Origin: Nocardioides abyssi
Lineage (GTDB): Bacteria > Actinomycetota > Actinomycetes > Propionibacteriales > Nocardioidaceae
Assembly (NCBI RefSeq): GCF_030412915.1
Contig: NZ_JAUHJR010000010.1
Location: 1-64,000 of the forward strand
Direction of reading: 5' to 3'
DNA: 64,000 nt
Below, in pieces: positions 55,882-63,974 of the stretch; the first letter of the stretch is position 1; each line of letters opens with the position of its first letter. Position numbers and translations under genes: made by a program. The notes under the pieces were generated by a model, which ran no database searches, was not told the origin of the DNA, and saw only the letters and a list, made by a program, of their open reading frames with translations.

Positions 55882-56213
55882 CCGCCGACGGCCTCGACGA
55901 CGTCTGGGACGACTGGAAGGAGGCGGTCAACATGACCGCCTCGGAGGTCGAGACGTGGCTCGACACCGACGAGTCCCAGGCCGTCGGGCAGAAGTCGGGT
56001 GGCGACAGCGAGTCCACCGGCCACCGCTCCGGCAGGCGGATCATCGAGATCCTGCGCACCAACAAGGGAGACCTGTCCGACGACGACGTCGCGCACATGC
56101 GCAAGGTCGTCGGCTACGTCCACCGCCATCTCGCCCAGGGGCCGAGCAGCGACGTCGAGCACAGCGACTGGCGCTACTCGTTGATGAACTGGGGCCACGA
56201 CCCGACGAAGTAG
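55878..56213 (+). CDS. DUF3140-like protein
   Basis: 111 residues, soluble and charged. The segments NMTASEVETWLDTDESQAVG near residue 19 and RIIEILRTNKGDLSDDDVAH with HMRKVVGYVHRHLAQ match the DUF3140 family, whose function is unknown to me. Members often occur beside stress or DNA-binding genes. It is coupled to the membrane protein gene in front of it and ends before a pair of perfect palindromes. Confidence 0.75.
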   Translation: MTADGLDDVWDDWKEAVNMTASEVETWLDTDESQAVGQKSGGDSESTGHRSGRRIIEILRTNKGDLSDDDVAHMRKVVGYVHRHLAQGPSSDVEHSDWRYSLMNWGHDPTK

Positions 56214-56284
56214 CCCCGGCCGATCGGGCCGGCCGGGCTGTGGCTCGAGCACCCCAGCGGCCACACCGGTCCCACGCACGACGG

Positions 56285-56332
56285 GACCCCTGCACATATC
56301 GGGGCAGATCTGCCCCGATATGTGCAGGGGTC
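56285..56332. repeat. 48-bp perfect palindrome
   Basis: 24-bp arms (56285-56308 with 56309-56332) meet at AGATCT without any loop. It lies between the convergent DUF3140-like and kynureninase genes. It can act as a two-way terminator and would extrude a cruciform in DNA. Confidence 0.85.
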
Positions 56333-56348
56333 ACCGGTTAACCGGTGA
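56331..56348. repeat. 18-bp perfect palindrome
   Basis: TCACCGGTTAACCGGTGA overlaps the 48-bp palindrome by 2 bp and ends 17 nt before the kynureninase stop codon. Confidence 0.8.
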
Positions 56349-56365
56349 CTCCTGCAGCCGCCGGT

Positions 56366-57601
56366 TCAGCCCAGCTCGGCGAGCGCGGCCGCGACGGCGT
56401 CGATCCCGCGCTCGACCTCGGCGAACGACGTGCTGAGCGGCGACAGCCCGATGCGCAGGCCCGCCGGCGGGCGGAAGTCGGGCACGACGCCCTGCTGCCA
56501 GAGGCGGGCGGTCACCTCGCGGAACGCCGGGTGCTCGAGCATCACGTGCGCGCCCCGCTCGGCCGGGTCGCGGGGGCTCGCCAGCCGGACGTCGTACGCC
56601 GCCAGCCGCTCGTCGGCCAGCGCGACGGCGTGCTCGGTCAGCGCCATCGCCTTGACGCGCACGGCGGGCATGCCGGCCTCCTCGAGCAGGTCGAGCATCG
56701 CCTGCAGCGGCTGCATCGCGAGCACCGGCGGGGTGCCGGTGAGCAGGCGGCGGATGCCCGGCGCCGGCTCGTAGGCCGGCCCCATCGCGAACGGGTCGGC
56801 GTGGCCCATCCAGCCCCACAGCGGCTGCTTCAGGTCGGGCAGCAGGTCGGCGCGGACGTAGGCGAAGGCGGGAGAGCCGGGGCCGCCGTTGAGGTACTTG
56901 TAGGTGCAGCCGACCGCGAGGTCCGCCCCCCATGCGTCGAGCGCGACCTCGACGGAGCCGGCCGAGTGGCTGAGGTCCCACACGACCAGCGCGCCGGCGT
57001 CATGGACGAGCCGGGTCAGCGCGGGCCCGTCGGCGACGTGGCCGGAGCGGAAGGCGACGTGGCTGAGCAGCACGAACGCCGTGCCCCCACCCAGCGCGGG
57101 CGCCAGGTCGTCGACCGTGACACCGCCGTCGGGGTCGGCCTCGACCCAGCGGATCGTCAGCCCGCACTCGGCGGCGACGCCCTCGAGGAGGTAGCGGTCG
57201 GTGGGGAAGTTGTCGCGGTCCACGACCACCTCGCGCCGGTCCGGTCGGGCCGCGGCCGCCGCGCGCAGCAGCTTGTAGAGCAGCACCGAGGTGGAGTCGC
57301 CGACGACGACCTGGCCCGGCGCCGCACCCAGCACGACCCGCCCCAGCCGGTCGCCGACCCGGGTCGGCTCGTCCATCCACGCCTCGTCCCAGCTGCGGAT
57401 CAGCCGGTCGCCCCACGCGCCCTCGACGAACGCCGTCAGCCGCTCGGCCACGCCCGCGACCGGCCGGCCCAGCGAGTTGCCGTCCAGGTAGGCGGCGACC
57501 GCCGGGTCGTCGGCGCCGACGAAGCGCGAGCGGTACGCCGCCAGCGGGTCGCGCGCGTCCAGCTCGGCCGACGTCGGGCGGGCCACCGCCCCCGTGCTCA
57601 C
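56366..57601 (-). CDS. kynU: Kynureninase
   Basis: 411 residues. PLP enzyme that splits kynurenine (or 3-hydroxykynurenine) into anthranilate (or its hydroxy form) and alanine. Family signs: YLDGNSLGRPVAG near residue 34, VVVDRDNFPTDRYLLEG near residue 120, VVWDLSHSAGSVEVALDAWG near residue 203 and the PLP lysine in GCTYKYLNGGPGSPAFAYV near residue 227. The GTG start overlaps the stop of the tryptophan dioxygenase gene, so both are translated together. No kynurenine formamidase gene is nearby. Confidence 0.94.
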   Translation of the reverse strand: MSTGAVARPTSAELDARDPLAAYRSRFVGADDPAVAAYLDGNSLGRPVAGVAERLTAFVEGAWGDRLIRSWDEAWMDEPTRVGDRLGRVVLGAAPGQVVVGDSTSVLLYKLLRAAAAARPDRREVVVDRDNFPTDRYLLEGVAAECGLTIRWVEADPDGGVTVDDLAPALGGGTAFVLLSHVAFRSGHVADGPALTRLVHDAGALVVWDLSHSAGSVEVALDAWGADLAVGCTYKYLNGGPGSPAFAYVRADLLPDLKQPLWGWMGHADPFAMGPAYEPAPGIRRLLTGTPPVLAMQPLQAMLDLLEEAGMPAVRVKAMALTEHAVALADERLAAYDVRLASPRDPAERGAHVMLEHPAFREVTARLWQQGVVPDFRPPAGLRIGLSPLSTSFAEVERGIDAVAAALAELG

Positions 57602-58449
57602 GCGCCGACCTCGCCGCGCACGGCGTACAGCTCGGGGAAGAAGGTCAGGTCGAGCGCCTTGCGCAGGAAGCCCACGCCCGACGAGCCGCCGGTGCCGCGC
57701 TGGAATCCGATCGTGCGCTGCACGGTGCGCAGGTGGCGGAAGCGCCACTCCTGCACGTTGTCCTCGAGGTCGACGAGGTCCTCGCACGCCTCGTAGAGCC
57801 CCCAGGGCAGGTCGCGCTCCTCGTAGACCCGGCGGAAGACCGGCACCAGGTCCTCGCGGAACGCCCACGGCTCGCGGACGTCGCGCTCGAGGACGTCGGC
57901 GGGAACCTCGAGGCCGCGGCGGGCCAACAGGCGCAGGAACGCGTCGTACAACGTGGGCTCCTCCAGGAGGGTCGCGAGCAGGGCGTGGGCCTCCGGCTCG
58001 GACTCGAAGACCTTGAGCATCGCGGCGGACTTGTTGCCGAGGACGAACTCGACGGCGCGGTACTGGTGGGACTGGAAGCCGGAGCTGCTGCCGAGCGCGC
58101 CGCGGAACTCGGCGTACTCCCGCGGGGTGAGCGTCGCGAGCACCGACCACTGCTGGATGAGCGTGCGCTGGATCGCCTTGACGCGGGCCAGGCACTTCAG
58201 CGCCGGCTCGAGGCGGTCGGCGTCCATCAGCGCGCGGGCCTCGCGCAGCTCGTGCAGGACCAGCTTCAACCACAGCTCAGAGGTCTGGTGCTGGACGATG
58301 AAGAGCATCTCGTCGTGGTGCTCAGGGACGCTGCGCGGGTGCTGGGCCGAGAGCAACCGGTCGAGGTCGAGGTAGCGGCCGTAGCTCATCGCGCCGTGGA
58401 AGTCGGTGCGCACGCCCTCCTCGAGGGGGCGCTCCGGGGTGCCGGTCAT
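57598..58449 (-). CDS. kynA: Tryptophan 2,3-dioxygenase
   Basis: 283 residues, the bacterial length. Heme enzyme that opens the indole ring of tryptophan to N-formylkynurenine. Visible are the substrate and heme residues in HHDEMLFIVQHQTSELWLKL near residue 45, SSGFQSHQYRAVEFVLGN near residue 115, the proximal His in RFRHLRTVQRTIGFQRGTGG near residue 235 and the GTGGSSGVGFL loop. I chose the ATG at 58449: TACCGT lies 6 nt upstream, which suits a leaderless mRNA, and the sequence before it is not like this family. Confidence 0.95.
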   Translation of the reverse strand: MTGTPERPLEEGVRTDFHGAMSYGRYLDLDRLLSAQHPRSVPEHHDEMLFIVQHQTSELWLKLVLHELREARALMDADRLEPALKCLARVKAIQRTLIQQWSVLATLTPREYAEFRGALGSSSGFQSHQYRAVEFVLGNKSAAMLKVFESEPEAHALLATLLEEPTLYDAFLRLLARRGLEVPADVLERDVREPWAFREDLVPVFRRVYEERDLPWGLYEACEDLVDLEDNVQEWRFRHLRTVQRTIGFQRGTGGSSGVGFLRKALDLTFFPELYAVRGEVGA

Positions 58450-58507
58450 GCGGCGACGGTATCCCGGTCGGTCCCGGGCGGGCGCCCCTGCAGCCGGCCT
58501 GCTCCCG

Positions 58508-58577
58508 GTCGACGACCCCCTCGGCGCAGCACGCCCCCCATGGCGCTGCGCAGCCTCCCCGGCCGGGGGTCGTCGAC
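58508..58577. repeat. Two-level inverted repeat upstream of kynA
   Basis: A 13-bp perfect stem (58508-58520 with 58565-58577) encloses a 7-bp stem (58524-58530 with 58545-58551). It lies in the 190-nt gap after the minus-strand methyltransferase gene and before kynA, so it can terminate the former. The rest of the gap shows nothing clear. Confidence 0.65.
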
Positions 58578-58639
58578 GCCGTCCCTCCTCCCCGCCCGCG
58601 GGGGTGGTTGAAACGTCCACCGTGCGCCGGTCTGGACCG

Positions 58640-59479
58640 CTACGCCCGCGCCCGGCCGACCACCGCGCACCCCTCCACCTCGTCGTCGAGGACCACCTCG
58701 GCCGCGAGCCCGGCCGCCGCGAGCAGCACGGCCGTGCGGTCGGCCTGGTGCCGTCCGGTCTCGACGACGACGGTCGCGCCGGGCGCGAGCCACGGGCCGA
58801 GGCCGGCCGCCACCCGACGCTGCACCGCGAGCCCGTCGTCGCCCCCGTCGAGCGCGACCCGGTGCTCGTGGTCGCGCGCCTCGGGCGGCATCAGCGCGAC
58901 GTCGGCGGTGGGGACGTACGGCGCGTTGGCGACCAGCACGTCGACGCGCCCGCGCAGGCGGCCGGGGAGCGCGGCGTACAGGTCGCCCTCGTGGACGACC
59001 TCGGGCGGCAGGTTGTGCCGCGCGCACGCCACCGCGGCCGGGTCGACGTCCGCGGCGTGCACCTCGACGGCCGGCAGCGTCGGGCGGACGGTCGCGCGCA
59101 CGGCCGCCGCCACCGCGCCGGTGCCGCAGCACAGGTCGACCAGCACCGGGCCGCGGCCCGCCTGCTGCGCCGTCTGCTCCGCCGCCTGCCGAACCGCCTG
59201 CTCCAGCGCGTGCACGGCGAGCCGCACCAGCAGCGTCGTACGCCGCCGGGGCACGAAGACCCCGGGGGCCACCGCCACCCGCAGCCCGGCGAAGGCCGCC
59301 CAGCCCAGCACCTGCTCCAGCGGCTCCCCGCCGACCCGCCGGGCCACCAGCCGCTCGACGCCGGCCCCGTCGGCCCCGTCGGCGCCGCCGGGGACAGCCT
59401 CGCGGAGCAGGGCGGCCTCCTCCTCGGCGTACACGCAGCCGGCGGCGCGCAGCCGTGCGACCAGCGCGTCGACCTCCAC
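58640..59479 (-). CDS. PrmC/HemK-related glutamine N5-methyltransferase
   Basis: 279 residues. An N-terminal helical domain (about 1-75) precedes a SAM-dependent methyltransferase fold with VLVDLCCGTGAVAAAV near residue 110. The catalytic motif reads NAPYVPT near residue 182, not NPPY as in PrmC, which marks the PrmC-related subgroup of unknown substrate (TIGR03704 type). A second true PrmC would be expected elsewhere. GTG start at 59479, with CAGGAT 7 nt upstream as a possible -10 box. Divergent from the old yellow enzyme gene. Confidence 0.88.
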   Translation of the reverse strand: MEVDALVARLRAAGCVYAEEEAALLREAVPGGADGADGAGVERLVARRVGGEPLEQVLGWAAFAGLRVAVAPGVFVPRRRTTLLVRLAVHALEQAVRQAAEQTAQQAGRGPVLVDLCCGTGAVAAAVRATVRPTLPAVEVHAADVDPAAVACARHNLPPEVVHEGDLYAALPGRLRGRVDVLVANAPYVPTADVALMPPEARDHEHRVALDGGDDGLAVQRRVAAGLGPWLAPGATVVVETGRHQADRTAVLLAAAGLAAEVVLDDEVEGCAVVGRARA

Positions 59480-59515
59480 GCGCCCGATCCTGCCCTGCCG
59501 AGGGGACTGACCCCA

Positions 59516-59537
59516 GAACTGGAACGCGTTACAGTTC
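59516..59537. promoter_or_regulatory. KstR-like operator in the old yellow enzyme promoter
   Basis: A 22-bp palindrome with one mismatched pair. Its core TGGAACGCGTTACA fits the KstR consensus TNNAACNNGTTNNA known from mycobacteria and Rhodococcus. It overlaps TACAGT (59530-59535), which ends 7 nt before the GTG start. Repression by a KstR-type TetR protein is likely. Confidence 0.6.
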
Positions 59538-59542
59538 CGGCC

Positions 59543-60745
59543 GTGGCTGCTCCCGACGTCTTCTCGCCCACCACGCTCGGCCCGGTGCGGCTGCGCAACC
59601 GCACGGTCAAGGCCGCGACGTTCGAGGGGCGCACGCCGCACGGGCAGGTGACCGACGAGCTGATCGACTACCACCTCGCGCCGGTGCGCGGCGGCGTGGG
59701 CCTGACGACCGTGGCCTACCTCGCCGTCGCGCCGGAGGGTCGCACGCACCGCGAGGTCATCGTCGTCGGCGAGGACACCCTGGCCGGGCTGGCCCGGCTC
59801 GCCGACGCCGTCCACGCCGAGGGTGCCGCGATCGCCGGCCAGGTCGGCCACGCCGGCCCGGTCGCCAACGGCCGCTCCAACGGCGTCAAGGCGATCGCCG
59901 CCAGCGGCATGCCCAGCCCGCTGTCGATGCAGATGATCCGCTCGGCCACCGAGGCCGACCTGACCCGCGTGACCAAGGCGTACGTCGCCGCCGCCCGGCT
60001 GCTGGTCCGCGCGGGCTTCGACGTGCTCGAGCTGCACATGGCGCACAGCTACCTCATCTCCTCCTTCCTCGCGCCCGGGCTCAACCGGCGCAAGGACCGC
60101 TGGGGCGGCTCGCTGGAGAACCGTGCCCGCCTCGCCCGCCAGGTCGCCCGCGCCGTGCGCGAGGAGGTCGGCGGCGAGGTGGCCGTCACCGCGAAGCTCT
60201 CCTCCTCCGACGGCTTCAAGGGCGGCGTCACGACCGAGACCGGCCTCGAGATCGCACGACTGCTCGAGGCCGACGACAACCTCGACGCGATGCAGCTCTC
60301 CGGCGGCAGCTCGCTGATGAACCCGATGTACCTCTTCCGCGGCGGCACCCCGGTCGCGGAGTTCGCCGCCGCGATGCCGCTGCCGGTGCGCCTCGGCATG
60401 CGCACGCCGGTCGGCCGCTCGTTCATGAAGTCCTACGAGTTCACCGAGGGCTACTTCCGCGACAAGGCGCTCCGCTTCCGCGAGGAGCTGTCGCTGCCGC
60501 TGATGTTCCTCGGCGGCGTCAACCGCCTCGAGACGATGCAGCAGGCGATGGAGGACGGCTTCGAGTTCGTCGCCATGGGGCGGGCCCTGCTGCGCGAGCC
60601 CGATCTGCTGGACCGGATGCAGGCGGGCCGCGCCCGCGAGGGCGTCTGCATCCACTGCAACCGCTGCATGCCGACCATCTACGCCGACGGCGGCACCCGC
60701 TGCCCCGTCGCCCTCGAGATCGCCGGGACCCCCGCCTCCGCCTGA
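59543..60745 (+). CDS. NADH:flavin oxidoreductase (old yellow enzyme family)
   Basis: 400 residues. FMN-dependent TIM barrel that reduces activated C=C bonds. Typical parts are LGPVRLRNRTVKAATFEGRT near residue 12, GQVGHAGPVANG near residue 99, ELHMAHSYLISSFLAPGLNR near residue 161 and MGRALLREPDLLDRM near residue 344. A cysteine cluster CIHCNRCMP near residue 371 is reminiscent of the 2,4-dienoyl-CoA reductase branch, though the fused C-terminal domains of that enzyme are absent. The KstR-like box suggests a substrate from steroid or similar lipid breakdown. Confidence 0.9.
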   Translation: MAAPDVFSPTTLGPVRLRNRTVKAATFEGRTPHGQVTDELIDYHLAPVRGGVGLTTVAYLAVAPEGRTHREVIVVGEDTLAGLARLADAVHAEGAAIAGQVGHAGPVANGRSNGVKAIAASGMPSPLSMQMIRSATEADLTRVTKAYVAAARLLVRAGFDVLELHMAHSYLISSFLAPGLNRRKDRWGGSLENRARLARQVARAVREEVGGEVAVTAKLSSSDGFKGGVTTETGLEIARLLEADDNLDAMQLSGGSSLMNPMYLFRGGTPVAEFAAAMPLPVRLGMRTPVGRSFMKSYEFTEGYFRDKALRFREELSLPLMFLGGVNRLETMQQAMEDGFEFVAMGRALLREPDLLDRMQAGRAREGVCIHCNRCMPTIYADGGTRCPVALEIAGTPASA

Positions 60746-60800
60746 CGCTGCCCGCGGCCGCGGCCGCTCGTGCGTCGGTCGGGCGGGCCGGATCGGCACA

Positions 60801-60870
60801 TGTAACGCGACGTTCGCCGCTCTGTAGGCACGCTGCAGCGTGCCTACAGAGCGGCGAACGGTCCGTTACA
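60801..60870. repeat. 50-bp perfect palindrome with outer arms
   Basis: 25-bp arms (60811-60835 with 60836-60860) meet at CTGCAG without a loop. Outer 6-bp arms TGTAAC/GTTACA (60801-60806, 60865-60870) extend it after 4 mostly mismatched pairs. It lies between two genes of the same direction and ends 32 bp before a KstR-like box, so it probably insulates the two transcripts. Confidence 0.85.
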
Positions 60871-60902
60871 AGCCCGCTCGCGCCCGACCCCTTCCACATT
60901 TC

Positions 60903-60916
60903 TAGAACGTGTTCTA
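60903..60916. promoter_or_regulatory. KstR-like operator before the DapB-like dehydrogenase gene
   Basis: TAGAACGTGTTCTA is a perfect fit to TNNAACNNGTTNNA and nearly fully palindromic. It overlaps the start of TAGGTT (60915-60920), a -10 box 7 nt before the ATG. Binding would block this short operon. Confidence 0.65.
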
Positions 60917-60927
60917 GGTTGACCGGC

Positions 60928-62049
60928 ATGTCACAGGTCATCCCCGAGAAGCCCCTGCGCGTGGTCGTCTGGTCGACCGGCACCATCGGTCGGCACGCGA
61001 TCGCCGGCGTCGACGCCCACCCCGACCTCGAGCTGGTCGGCGTGTGGGTGTCCAACCCGGCCAAGGACGGCAAGGACGCCGGCGAGCTGGCCGACCTGGG
61101 TCGCGAGCTGGGCACCCCCGCGACGACCGACCGCGACGCGCTGATCGCGCTCGCGCCGGACGCGATCGTGCACACCGCGATGGCCGACGACCGGGTCTTC
61201 GAGTGCATCGAGGACCTCATCGGCTTCGTCGAGGCCGGCATCGACGTCGTCAGCAGCGGGCCCGTGCTGCTGCAGTGGCCGGAGGGGATCCTGCCGCCGG
61301 AGTTCATCGACCGGATCGAGGACGCGTGCCGCCGGGGCGGCGCCAGCCTCCACGTCAACGGCATCGACCCGGGCTTCGCCAACGACGTGCTGCCGCTGGT
61401 GATGACCAGCCTCTCCCAGCGCATCGACGAGGTGCGCGTGATGGAGGTCTGCGACTACTCCACCTACTACCAGCCGGTCGTCATGGGCGAGATGTTCGGC
61501 TTCGGCAAGCCGATGGACGAGCTCGGCATGCTCTGGCACCCCGGCATCCTGACGATGGCGTGGGGCAGCGTCGTGCGCCAGATCGCGGCCGCCCTCGACG
61601 TCACCCTCGACGAGCCGCTCACCGAGGAGGTCGACCGCCGGCCGGCCGCCCGCGACACCGCGTCGGTCTCCGGCGACATCGCCGCCGGGACGCTCGGCGC
61701 GGTGCGGTTCCAGGTGATCGGCAAGGTCGACGGGGTGCCCCGCGTGGTGCTCGAGCACGTCACCCGCACCGACGCCAGCGAGCACGACGACTGGGAGCGC
61801 CCGCCGGCCGGCACCGACGGCTGCTACCGGGTCCGCATCACCGGCGAGCCGATGATGCAGGTCGACTTCCTCCACCACGGCGAGCACGGCGACCACAACG
61901 TCAGCGGCATGATCACCACCGCCCAGCGGCTCGTGAACGCGCTGCCCGCCGTCGTCGCTGCCGAGCCCGGCATCGTCCGCGCCGTCGACCTGCCGCTGGT
62001 CACCGGCCGCGGCCTGGTCACCGGCACGCGGGGGCAGGCCGGCCGATGA
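60928..62049 (+). CDS. DapB-like NAD(P)-dependent dehydrogenase of unknown substrate
   Basis: 373 residues. The N-terminal Rossmann part is RVVVWSTGTIGRHAIAGVDA near residue 10. The rest matches the dihydrodipicolinate reductase-like/amine dehydrogenase group that includes 2,4-diaminopentanoate dehydrogenase; HVNGIDPGFANDVLPLV near residue 142 is typical. Actual substrates of the actinobacterial members are not known to me. A KstR-type box in its promoter and an SDR gene coupled by ATGA suggest a role in catabolism of a lipid or terpenoid. Leaderless-type start. Confidence 0.82.
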   Translation: MSQVIPEKPLRVVVWSTGTIGRHAIAGVDAHPDLELVGVWVSNPAKDGKDAGELADLGRELGTPATTDRDALIALAPDAIVHTAMADDRVFECIEDLIGFVEAGIDVVSSGPVLLQWPEGILPPEFIDRIEDACRRGGASLHVNGIDPGFANDVLPLVMTSLSQRIDEVRVMEVCDYSTYYQPVVMGEMFGFGKPMDELGMLWHPGILTMAWGSVVRQIAAALDVTLDEPLTEEVDRRPAARDTASVSGDIAAGTLGAVRFQVIGKVDGVPRVVLEHVTRTDASEHDDWERPPAGTDGCYRVRITGEPMMQVDFLHHGEHGDHNVSGMITTAQRLVNALPAVVAAEPGIVRAVDLPLVTGRGLVTGTRGQAGR

Positions 62050-62861
62050 GCATCCTCGATCGGTTCACCACCACCGACCAGGTCGCGGTCGTCACCGGCG
62101 CCGGCCGCGGGATCGGCGCCGCCACGGCCGTCGCGCTCGCCGAGTCCGGCTCCGACGTGGTCATCTCCGCGCGCACCGCCGGCCAGCTCGAGGGCGTCGC
62201 GGAGCGGATCCGTGCCGCGGGGCGCCGCGCCGTCGTCGTACCCGCCGACCTCAGCGACCTCGACGCCGTCGCCGGCCTCGCGCACGCGGCGTACGACGCC
62301 TTCGGCCGCCTCGACACGGTCGTCAACAACGTGGGCGGCACGATCCCGAACGCGTTCCTCGACACGACGCCGGACTATCTCGAGGAGGCGTTCCACTTCA
62401 ACGTCACGACCGCGCACGCGCTGAGCGTCGCCGCGGTCCCGCTGATGCTGACGTCGGAGCAGTCCGGCGCCCGGGGCCAGAAGTCGATCACCGTCATCAG
62501 CTCGATGATGGGGCGGTCCGCGGGCCGGGGCTACCTGGCGTACGGCACCGCGAAGGCCGCCCTCGCGCACTGGGCGCGGCTCGCGGCGACCGACCTCGCG
62601 CCGTCGATCCGGGTCAACGGCATCTACGTCGGCTCGGTGATGACGAGCGCGCTGGAGTTCGTCGCCGGCGTGCCCGAGATGATGGACCAGCTCGAGACCA
62701 AGACCCCGCTCGGCCGGGTCGGCGAGGCCGAGGACATCGCGGCCGCGGTGGTCTACCTCAGCTCGCGGGCGGGGCAGTACGTCACCGGCAAGCTGCTCGA
62801 GGTCGACGGCGGCATCCAGGCGCCCAACCTGGACCTGGGACTGCCCGACGTGTCGACGTGA
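62046..62861 (+). CDS. Short-chain dehydrogenase/reductase
   Basis: 271 residues, classical SDR. Cofactor motif VTGAGRGIGAATAVAL near residue 15, NNVGG near residue 97, the catalytic Ser in SSMMGRSAG near residue 155 and YGTAKAALAHWA (Tyr-x-x-x-Lys) near residue 167. It should oxidise a secondary alcohol or reduce a ketone with NAD(P). The start overlaps the DapB-like gene stop by 4 nt, so it shares its KstR-type control. Confidence 0.93.
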   Translation: MSILDRFTTTDQVAVVTGAGRGIGAATAVALAESGSDVVISARTAGQLEGVAERIRAAGRRAVVVPADLSDLDAVAGLAHAAYDAFGRLDTVVNNVGGTIPNAFLDTTPDYLEEAFHFNVTTAHALSVAAVPLMLTSEQSGARGQKSITVISSMMGRSAGRGYLAYGTAKAALAHWARLAATDLAPSIRVNGIYVGSVMTSALEFVAGVPEMMDQLETKTPLGRVGEAEDIAAAVVYLSSRAGQYVTGKLLEVDGGIQAPNLDLGLPDVST

Positions 62862-62883
62862 GGGTGTCCGTAGGGTCGCCGGC

Positions 62884-63963
62884 GTGACCACCACGGGACC
62901 CGGTACGTCGACCGCGCACGCCGTCTCGCCCGACTCCGGCGAGCACTGGACCGCCGAGGGCGCCTGGCAGGTGTCCGACGGGATCTTCCGCATCCCGCTG
63001 CCGCTGCCGATGGACGGGCTGAAGGCGATCAACGTCTACGTGCTCCTCGCCGACGACGGGCTGACGCTGGTCGACGGCGGGTGGGCGATCCCGCAGGCGC
63101 GCGAGCTCCTCGACCGGTCGCTGCGGGGGATCGGCGCGGGCTTCGGCGACATCCGCCGGTTCCTCGTCACCCACGTCCACCGCGACCACTACACGCTCGC
63201 CCGGGTGCTCGGCACCGAGCTCGGCGTCGACGTCGCGCTCGGCCTCGCCGACCGGCCGGCGCTGGAGCTGATGCAGGACGCCGCGTCGATGACGGAGAAC
63301 CCATTCGCCGCCGCCCTGCGCACCGCCGGCGCCGCCGAGCTCGCCGAGGAGTGGAACAGCCCCGGCCAGGAGGGCGACGACGACCAGCTGCCCGACCCCA
63401 CCCACTGGGCGTTCGCCGACACCTGGCTCGACGGCGACACCTCGCTCACCGTCGGCGCCCGCACCGTCGACGCGGTGCACACCCCGGGCCACACCCCCGG
63501 CCACTACGTGTACGCCGACCGGGCCGCCGGCCTGCTCTTCGCCGGCGACCACGTGCTGCCCACGATCACCCCGTCCATCGGCTTCACGATGCCGATGGAC
63601 GACCAGCCGCTCGGCGACTTCATGGCCTCGCTGACCAAGGTCCGCTCGCTGCCGGACCTCACGATCCTGCCCGCCCACGGCCCGGTCGCGCCGTCCTCGC
63701 ACGCCCGCGTCGACGAGCTGCTCGCCCACCACGAGACCCGCCTCGCCGACTCGCTCGCCGCCCTCGCGTCCGGCCCGCTCACCGCCCACCAGGTCGCCGG
63801 CCACCTCGGCTGGACCCGCCACGAGCACCCCTACGACACCCTCGACGTCTTCAGCCGCGGCATGGCCGCCATGGAGACCAAGGCCCACCTCGAGCTGCTC
63901 GTCGCCCGGGGCGTCGCCGCCCGTTCCGACTCGTCCGACGGGGTCGTCTTCGCGGCGGTCTGA
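62884..63963 (+). CDS. Metallo-beta-lactamase-fold hydrolase
   Basis: 359 residues. The zinc site is VTHVHRDHYTLARVLG near residue 97, with further ligands in HTPGHTPGHYVY near residue 200 and FAGDHVLP near residue 220; the second half (from about 270) is a winged-helix-like C-terminal region seen in many such hydrolases. HxHxD is kept. It may cleave a thioester or lactone. TAGGGT ends 7 nt before the GTG start, so it likely has its own leaderless transcript, 22 nt after the SDR gene. Confidence 0.9.
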   Translation: MTTTGPGTSTAHAVSPDSGEHWTAEGAWQVSDGIFRIPLPLPMDGLKAINVYVLLADDGLTLVDGGWAIPQARELLDRSLRGIGAGFGDIRRFLVTHVHRDHYTLARVLGTELGVDVALGLADRPALELMQDAASMTENPFAAALRTAGAAELAEEWNSPGQEGDDDQLPDPTHWAFADTWLDGDTSLTVGARTVDAVHTPGHTPGHYVYADRAAGLLFAGDHVLPTITPSIGFTMPMDDQPLGDFMASLTKVRSLPDLTILPAHGPVAPSSHARVDELLAHHETRLADSLAALASGPLTAHQVAGHLGWTRHEHPYDTLDVFSRGMAAMETKAHLELLVARGVAARSDSSDGVVFAAV

Positions 63964-63974
63964 GGCGGGGTGCA

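Noticed and set aside
58446-58541. 31-residue leader peptide overlapping the kynA start
   Set aside because: Arg/Gly-rich, no tryptophan codons and no ribosome site; a leaderless kynA start explains the region better.
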